A stretch of 19,240 nucleotides of DNA, taken from Kitasatospora phosalacinea (GTDB taxonomy: Bacteria; Actinomycetota; Actinomycetes; Streptomycetales; Streptomycetaceae). Both the position numbers and the translations under genes were made by a program. Below the pieces are notes generated by a model. The model searched no databases. It was not told where the DNA came from and was given only the letters and a program-made list of their open reading frames with translations. Shown here piece after piece: positions 15,080 through 19,240 of the stretch; positions within the stretch are counted from its first letter, which is position 1, and every line of letters starts with the position of its first letter. The stretch spans positions 1-19,240 of the forward strand of contig NZ_JNYE01000126.1 of the NCBI RefSeq assembly GCF_000717185.1, given 5' to 3'.

Positions 15080-15085
15080 TAGGAT
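15080..15085 (+). promoter_or_regulatory. Candidate -10 box (TAGGAT) for the EspC-like operon
   Basis: TAGGAT fits TANNNT and lies in the AT-richer divergent region. It ends 51 nt before ATG 15137, implying a leader of about 45 nt with an SD, unlike the leaderless genes here. TTGCTC (15054-15059) is a possible but over-distant -35. The box is flanked by CTGATCAG (15072-15079) and by the inverted pair TCATCC/GGATGA (15058-15063, 15082-15087). Confidence 0.35.
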
Positions 15086-15136
15086 GACCGGCCTGTCAGG
15101 GGGATGTCACCGGGACGTCGGAGAAAGGCAACTGCC

Positions 15137-15451
15137 ATGGGGGACAACGGGTTTCGGGTCGAGCCCAGTGCGCTCGACCGGTACTCGTCGCTGCTGGCCG
15201 AGCAGGCCGAGCAGCTGAGCCGGATCGCGGCCGCGACCGCCGCGATCACGATCTCGTCGGACGCGTTCGGGCACCTGCCGAACGCCCAGCACCTGGCCTC
15301 GGCGTACCAGGAGCACGCCGGTGCCAGCCGCGAGAACGTCGGGCTGATCGGCAGTGCGGTGGAGGGCAGTTCGCGGGGGCTCTCGGGGGTTTCGCGGAAC
15401 TACACGAGCCACGAGGACCACGTCGTGGGCACCCTGGGGGGTGGTCGCTGA
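15137..15451 (+). CDS. EspC-like small type VII secretion substrate
   Basis: 104-aa helical-hairpin protein of the EspC/WXG100-like group exported by ESX-type (type VII) systems. The N-terminal pattern FRVEPSALDRYSSLLAEQAEQL and the central turn DAFGHLPNAQHLASAY are typical of EspC-family proteins, in which FG replaces the WxG turn. A general type VII export signal, Y-x3-E, is visible near the C-terminus as YTSHE (Tyr89, Glu93). The start is ATG 15137 with GGAGAAAGG (15120-15128) 8 nt upstream; an in-frame ATG at 15104 would add basic residues and lacks an SD. The TGA shares a base with the next ATG (TGATG), so it is coupled to the large WXG protein, its probable secretion partner. No EccC or other secretion-machine gene is in the window. 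Confidence 0.75.
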   Translation: MGDNGFRVEPSALDRYSSLLAEQAEQLSRIAAATAAITISSDAFGHLPNAQHLASAYQEHAGASRENVGLIGSAVEGSSRGLSGVSRNYTSHEDHVVGTLGGGR

Positions 15452-17097
15452 TGGCGCGCGGCAGTGGCGGGAGCAGCAGCACGTCGAGCAGGCCGAGGCG
15501 GCCCGACCCGCGGGAGAGCTACGCCCAGCCGCGGCAGCAGCAGCACGCGCAGGTGACCGACCCGAGCACGGTCGACACCTCCAGGCACCCGCAGCCGCAG
15601 CCGCAGCCGCACGCGCAACCGCAGACGCCCCCGGCCGGTCACGACGGCACCGGTCGGGCGCCGGCGGTGGGGGACCCGGAGGAGGTCCGTCCGGGTGCGG
15701 CGCGGCCGGCCGGCGACGACGGCGGGGAGACCGGGGGCGGTGCGTCGGACGAGCCGGAGGCCGTGCAGGAGGGCTGGTTCGGCGGTGCGCTGAAGGAGGC
15801 CGCGAGGAACGCGGCCGGCAGCCTGGGGGGCAAGGCCGGCGACTGGGCCGGGGAGCGGCTGTTCGGCTCCTCCGAGGAGGAGGAGCCGGAGCCGGAGGAG
15901 GGGACCCCGGTCGCTGCGGGGCTGGGCCGCGCCGCGACGGAGGGGATGCGCGCGTACCGGGCGGAGCACGCCGGGGCCGGGCCGGAGGGCTGGAGCACCC
16001 AGCCGGCGTACGTGTCGGGGCCGGGGGCGGAGCTGCTGAACGGCGGGAGCGACGCGTACGCGTGGGCCCGGGCGCAGATCCAGGAGTCGATCAAGAGCCT
16101 GCCGGAGGCGGAGCACAAGTCCCGGGGCGGGCTGAGCGGGGCGCTCGACGAGATGGTCGAGTGGGCGCTGGAGAAGTCCGGGCTGCTGGACATGCTGGAG
16201 AAGGTCACCGGCAACCTGGCGGAGCTGAACGGCGCGACGATGGAGTGGCAGGCACAGGCCTCCGCCGTGCGGTCGGTGGCGGCGGAGCTGCGCTCGGGCG
16301 TGATGCCGGTGGCGGAGAGCTGGGCGGGGTCGGCGAGCGACGCGTTCGGCGGCCACATGGGCAACGTCGCGGACGCGCTCGACCAGACCGCCGAGGAGAT
16401 GATGCAGACCGCGCAGATCATCAACTCGGCCGCGCAGGAGTGCGCGACGGCCGAGGGCATGGTGATCGAGATCATCACCGAGGCGATCGAGTCGCTGATC
16501 GTGTCGCTGGCCGCGGAGGCGGTGCTCTCCTTCGTCACCTTCGGCGCGGCCGCGGTGGTCGGCGCGCTGCTCGACGAGGCGGAGATCGACGTCTTCGTGG
16601 CGCGGGTGGCGCGGGTGTCCACCAAGCTGGCGAAGGCGCTGGAGGAACTGCTGAAGGCCCTCCAGGAGATGGGCAAGGCGGTGAAGGCGACCCGCAAGCT
16701 CGGCGACATCGGCAAGGTGATGCAGAAGATGGAGAAGGTCGAGGCGGCCTTCAACGACGTCCGGAAGCTGGAGGAGGGCGAGAGCAGGCTCGCCAGGATC
16801 GCCCAGAAGGTCGACGAGAAGGCCACCGAGAAGGTCGGCGCCTGGGCCGAGGACAGGATCAAGGCGGGGCTGGGCATCGACGAGGAGGACCGCGGGGGCG
16901 TCGAGCGCGGTGACGGCACGCTGAAGGGCAACCTCAAGGCGGCCGGGAAGTCCTCGCTGGGGGCCCTCAAGGAGGGCTTCAACAGCGAGACGAACAGGAA
17001 CGCGATGGAGCAGGAACTGCTCCACGACATCGGGCTGGACCAGGAGCCGGACCCCTACCGGGTGGACCGCTCGCGGATCCGGACGGCGTTCGGCTGA
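15451..17097 (+). CDS. Large WXG-motif protein, putative type VII secretion partner/effector
   Basis: 548-aa protein. Residues 1-105 are disordered, with a Pro/Gln/His-rich run of PQ repeats (47-60) encoded by CAGCCG repeats. An acidic patch lies at 141-150. Residues about 230-345 form a WXG100-like helical region with the turn [14 protein letters not shown] (Trp291, Gly293). A hydrophobic stretch (about 346-374, [29 protein letters not shown]) could be a membrane-inserting hairpin. Residues 380-470 are Lys/Glu/Ala-rich and probably coiled coil. The last 80 residues match nothing I know. I see no nuclease, NAD-glycohydrolase or ADP-ribosyltransferase motif, and no downstream immunity-like gene, so toxin status is not supported. 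It is translationally coupled to the EspC-like gene (TGATG). Confidence 0.75.
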   Translation: MARGSGGSSSTSSRPRRPDPRESYAQPRQQQHAQVTDPSTVDTSRHPQPQPQPHAQPQTPPAGHDGTGRAPAVGDPEEVRPGAARPAGDDGGETGGGASDEPEAVQEGWFGGALKEAARNAAGSLGGKAGDWAGERLFGSSEEEEPEPEEGTPVAAGLGRAATEGMRAYRAEHAGAGPEGWSTQPAYVSGPGAELLNGGSDAYAWARAQIQESIKSLPEAEHKSRGGLSGALDEMVEWALEKSGLLDMLEKVTGNLAELNGATMEWQAQASAVRSVAAELRSGVMPVAESWAGSASDAFGGHMGNVADALDQTAEEMMQTAQIINSAAQECATAEGMVIEIITEAIESLIVSLAAEAVLSFVTFGAAAVVGALLDEAEIDVFVARVARVSTKLAKALEELLKALQEMGKAVKATRKLGDIGKVMQKMEKVEAAFNDVRKLEEGESRLARIAQKVDEKATEKVGAWAEDRIKAGLGIDEEDRGGVERGDGTLKGNLKAAGKSSLGALKEGFNSETNRNAMEQELLHDIGLDQEPDPYRVDRSRIRTAFG

Positions 17098-17111
17098 GCC
17101 GGGGCGTCCCG

Positions 17112-17140
17112 GCGCCGGGCAGTGCGGTTCCGCCCGGGGC
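17112..17140 (+). terminator. Stem-loop after the WXG gene
   Basis: GCGCCGGGC (17112-17120) can pair with GCCCGGGGC (17132-17140) at 8 of 9 positions around an 11-nt loop. The left arm overlaps the perfect palindrome CCCGGCGCCGGG (17108-17119). It lies in the 62-bp gap before hisI and is a plausible terminator for the type VII-like operon; no U-tract follows. Confidence 0.4.
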
Positions 17141-17147
17141 GGCCTGC

Positions 17148-17153
17148 GAGAAT
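17148..17153 (+). promoter_or_regulatory. Possible -10 box (GAGAAT) for leaderless hisI
   Basis: GAGAAT shares A2 and T6 with TANNNT and ends 6 nt before the hisI ATG; no SD is present. The first base is wrong, so the call rests mainly on spacing and on the same architecture at other genes in the window. Some promoter is needed here because hisI is cut off from the main his operon. Confidence 0.3.
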
Positions 17154-17159
17154 GGGGCC

Positions 17160-17534
17160 ATGTCGACCTCTCCCGCCGCCCCGGGCAGCACCGCACTGGA
17201 CCAGGCGATCGCCGCCCGCCTCAAGCGCACCCCGGACGGCCTGCTGCCCGCCGTCGCCCAGCAGTACGACACCGGCGAGGTGCTGATGCTCGGGTGGATG
17301 GACGACGAGGCGCTGCACCGCACCCTGACCACCGGCCGCTGCACGTACTGGAGCCGCAGCCGGGCCGAGTACTGGGTGAAGGGCGACACCTCGGGCCACT
17401 TCCAGCACGTCAAGCAGGTCGCCCTGGACTGCGACGGGGACACCCTGCTGGTCAAGGTCGACCAGGTCGGCGCGGCCTGCCACACCGGCGACCGGACCTG
17501 CTTCGACGCCGACGTGCTGCCGCTCGCCCAGTAG
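17160..17534 (+). CDS. hisI: Phosphoribosyl-AMP cyclohydrolase
   Basis: 124-aa metalloenzyme that opens the adenine ring of phosphoribosyl-AMP to give ProFAR, the PriA substrate. It is the monofunctional form; the PRA-PH (HisE) domain fused in enterobacteria is absent. The metal sites are visible: Asp90, Asp92 and Asp94 (DCDGD) for magnesium, and Cys91, Cys107 and Cys114 ([11 protein letters not shown]) for zinc. [14 protein letters not shown] (39-52), [22 protein letters not shown] (59-80) and [13 protein letters not shown] (82-94) contain the other family signatures. ATG 17160 gives a short Ser/Ala/Pro N-terminal extension. It is the first of a hisI-trpE pair, 4.4 kb from hisF. Confidence 0.96.
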   Translation: MSTSPAAPGSTALDQAIAARLKRTPDGLLPAVAQQYDTGEVLMLGWMDDEALHRTLTTGRCTYWSRSRAEYWVKGDTSGHFQHVKQVALDCDGDTLLVKVDQVGAACHTGDRTCFDADVLPLAQ

Positions 17535-17541
17535 CCTGTCC

Positions 17542-17573
17542 CCGACCGTCCGACCGTCCGACCGTCCGACCGC
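17542..17573 (+). repeat. Four tandem 8-bp repeats in the hisI-trpE gap
   Basis: CCGACCGT occurs three times in tandem (17542-17565), followed by CCGACCGC (17566-17573). The array fills half of the 66-bp gap before trpE. No Trp (TGG) codon occurs in the gap, so there is no tryptophan leader peptide here. The repeat may simply be a slippage product, or may serve as a protein-binding array or spacer in a trpE promoter. Confidence 0.85.
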
Positions 17574-17600
17574 CCGTCCTTCTCATCCGATCGGTGTCCC

Positions 17601-19106
17601 ATGGAACTTGAGGCTTTCCGCACGCTCGCCGCCGACACCCGGGTCATCCCGGTCACCCGCAGGCTCCTGGCGGACGGCCTCACCCCGATCGGCGTGTACC
17701 GCAGCCTCGCCGCCGAGCGGCCCGGCACCTTCCTGCTGGAGTCCGCCGAGCAGGGCCGCAGTTGGGCCCGGTACTCCTTCGTCGGGGTGCGCTCCGGCGC
17801 CGTCCTCACCGTCGGCGAGGACGGCGGCGCCCGCTGGCTCGGCGAACCCCCCGTCGGCATCCCCACCACCGGCGACCCGCTGGAGGTGCTGCGCGCCACC
17901 CTCGCCGCCCTGCACACCCCCCGGCGCCCCGACGACGGCCTCCCGCCGCTCACCGGCGGCCTGGTCGGCTACCTCGGCTACGACGTGGTGCGCCGCCTGG
18001 AGAAGCTCCCGAACCTCACCCCGGACGACCTGAAGCTCCCCGAGCTGACCCTGCTGCTCGCCACCGACCTGGCCGTCCTCGACCACGCCGACGGCACCGT
18101 GCTGCTGATCGCCAACGCGGTCAACCACAACGACCTCGCCACCGGCGTCGACGAGGCCCACGCGGACGCCGTCGCCCGCCTCGACGCGATGGAGGCCGAC
18201 CTGCGCCGCCCCGTCGACCCCGGCCTCGCCACGTACACCCCGACCGCCGTCGACGCGCACTCGCCGTTCGGCGGCGAGCCCTACCGCAAGGCCGTCGACG
18301 TGGTGAAGGAGCGGATCCGGGCCGGCGAGGCCTTCCAGGTCGTCCCCTCGCAGCGCTTCGAGGCGCCCTGCCGGGCCTCCGCGCTCGACGTCTACCGCGT
18401 CCTGCGCACCACCAACCCCAGCCCCTACATGTACCTGTTCCGCTTCCCCGGCCCGGACGGCGGCGCGGACGGCGGCTTCGACGTGGTCGGCTCCAGCCCC
18501 GAGGCCCTCGTCAAGGTCGCCGGGGGCGAGGCCATGCTGCACCCCATCGCCGGGACCAGGCACCGCGGCGCCACCCCGCACGAGGACGCCGAACTCGCCG
18601 CCGAACTGCTCGCCGACCCCAAGGAGCGGGCCGAGCACCTGATGCTCGTCGACCTCGGCCGCAACGACCTCGGGCGGGTCTGCGCGCCCGGCTCGGTGGA
18701 GGTCGTGGAGTTCATGACCGTCGAGCGGTACAGCCACGTCATGCACATCGTCTCCACCGTCACCGGCAAGGTCGCCGCCGACCGCAGCGCGTTCGACGTC
18801 CTCACCGCCTGCTTCCCCGCCGGCACCCTCTCCGGCGCGCCCAAGCCCCGCGCCATGCAGATCATCGAGGAGCTCGAACCCACCCGCCGCGGCCTGTACG
18901 GCGGCTGCGTCGGTTACCTGGACTTCGCGGGCGACTCCGACACGGCCATCGCCATCCGGACGGCGGTCATCCGCGACGAGACCGCGTACGTCCAGGCGGG
19001 CGCGGGCGTCGTCGCCGACTCCGACCCGCACGCGGAGGACACGGAGTGCCGCAACAAGGCGGCGGCGGTGCTCAGGGCGGTCGCGGCGGCGAACACGCTG
19101 CGCTGA
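17601..19106 (+). CDS. trpE: Anthranilate synthase component I
   Basis: 501-aa chorismate-utilising subunit that, with a TrpG amidotransferase encoded elsewhere, forms anthranilate, the first committed step of tryptophan synthesis. The N-terminal domain carries the feedback Trp-binding motif LLES (45-48), so allosteric inhibition by tryptophan is expected. The C-terminal chorismate-binding domain has IAGTR (316-320), [17 protein letters not shown] (345-361), the catalytic His379 in [16 protein letters not shown] (406-415) and [17 protein letters not shown] (467-483). It is not fused to TrpG, unlike some streptomycete trpEG genes. ATG 17601 matches the usual [10 protein letters not shown] start but has no SD. 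Related PabB and phenazine or salicylate synthases share the fold; LLES and the his context favour TrpE. Confidence 0.95.
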   Translation: MELEAFRTLAADTRVIPVTRRLLADGLTPIGVYRSLAAERPGTFLLESAEQGRSWARYSFVGVRSGAVLTVGEDGGARWLGEPPVGIPTTGDPLEVLRATLAALHTPRRPDDGLPPLTGGLVGYLGYDVVRRLEKLPNLTPDDLKLPELTLLLATDLAVLDHADGTVLLIANAVNHNDLATGVDEAHADAVARLDAMEADLRRPVDPGLATYTPTAVDAHSPFGGEPYRKAVDVVKERIRAGEAFQVVPSQRFEAPCRASALDVYRVLRTTNPSPYMYLFRFPGPDGGADGGFDVVGSSPEALVKVAGGEAMLHPIAGTRHRGATPHEDAELAAELLADPKERAEHLMLVDLGRNDLGRVCAPGSVEVVEFMTVERYSHVMHIVSTVTGKVAADRSAFDVLTACFPAGTLSGAPKPRAMQIIEELEPTRRGLYGGCVGYLDFAGDSDTAIAIRTAVIRDETAYVQAGAGVVADSDPHAEDTECRNKAAAVLRAVAAANTLR

Positions 19107-19144
19107 CGCGGGGCCTGCCCCACCCACCCACCCACCTGTGCGCG

Positions 19145-19184
19145 CCCCGCCGGGCCGGACCCGGCACAGCCGGGTGCGGCGGGG
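19145..19184 (+). terminator. Strong stem-loop terminator after trpE
   Basis: Outer arms CCCCGCCG (19145-19152) and CGGCGGGG (19177-19184) pair perfectly. Inner arms CCCGGC (19160-19165) and GCCGGG (19069 plus 100, i.e. 19169-19174) pair around an ACA loop. The hairpin is followed by GTTT. This is the best terminator-like structure in the window. The remaining 56 bases (19185-19240) hold no gene I can support; they may be the promoter region of the next gene. Confidence 0.65.
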
Positions 19185-19240
19185 GTTTGGCGCTGCGCCG
19201 GGTCGGCTCCGGTTCCGCCGTAGAGGGGTGGGGGTCGGGG

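Noticed and set aside
15639..17030. 463-codon minus-strand frame opposite the WXG gene
   Set aside because: Ser-rich antisense product without domain or SD; the plus strand has the coupled start, the WXG turn and proper helical periodicity.
15451..17097. Polymorphic toxin with immunity gene
   Set aside because: No catalytic toxin motif is visible in the C-terminus and the next gene is hisI, so no immunity partner exists.
1..19240. tRNA, rRNA, insertion sequence, integrase or attachment site
   Set aside because: No cloverleaf, rRNA-like stretch, transposase or integrase motif, or terminal inverted repeats were recognised on either strand.

Overview
The window is chromosomal DNA from a high-GC actinomycete, most likely Streptomyces or Kitasatospora (Streptomycetaceae). 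The grounds are the very high GC content with G/C-biased third codon positions, frequent GTG starts, ATGA/GTGA/TGATG gene overlaps, a PriA-type HisA, a mycothiol-type isomerase-fold protein and a characteristic hisD-hisC-hisB-small ORF-hisH-priA-ridA-hisF order followed by hisI and trpE. The organism is inferred from these traits; no rRNA or other taxonomic marker is present.

Left part (1-6938): a NYN/PIN-like nuclease-domain protein; a two-gene ABC exporter (ATPase and six-helix permease, overlapping ATGA); and a four-helix membrane protein preceded by two near-identical 47-bp direct repeats. Convergent to these, on the minus strand, run a large beta-helix membrane protein, a LON substrate-binding-domain protein and a YbaK-type aminoacyl-tRNA deacylase.

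Centre (7033-12792): a tightly packed histidine operon, hisD-hisC-hisB-(47-aa membrane protein)-hisH-priA-(RidA-like)-hisF. It appears to be driven by a promoter whose -10 box lies 7 nt before the hisD GTG, suggesting a leaderless mRNA. HisH and HisF form IGP synthase. PriA is expected to serve both histidine (ProFAR isomerase) and tryptophan (PRA isomerase) synthesis. hisG and hisE are not in the window.

Right part (12793-19240): hisF is separated from hisI and trpE by about 4.3 kb of non-biosynthetic genes. Next to hisF is an array of about 20-bp tandem hairpin repeats that runs into the 3' end of a two-domain VOC (glyoxalase-fold) gene. A mycothiol-dependent-isomerase-like gene follows. 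Then comes a divergent cassette: a membrane-anchored extracytoplasmic four-cysteine protein facing an EspC-like type VII secretion substrate, translationally coupled to a 548-aa WXG-type protein. After this come hisI (monofunctional PRA-cyclohydrolase), trpE (stand-alone anthranilate synthase component I) and a strong terminator-like stem-loop.

The most unusual items are the type VII-like cassette embedded in the his/trp region, the RidA homologue lacking the substrate-binding Arg, the small membrane protein coupled to hisB, the paired 47-bp repeats, the hairpin-repeat array, and a recurring leaderless-promoter architecture.
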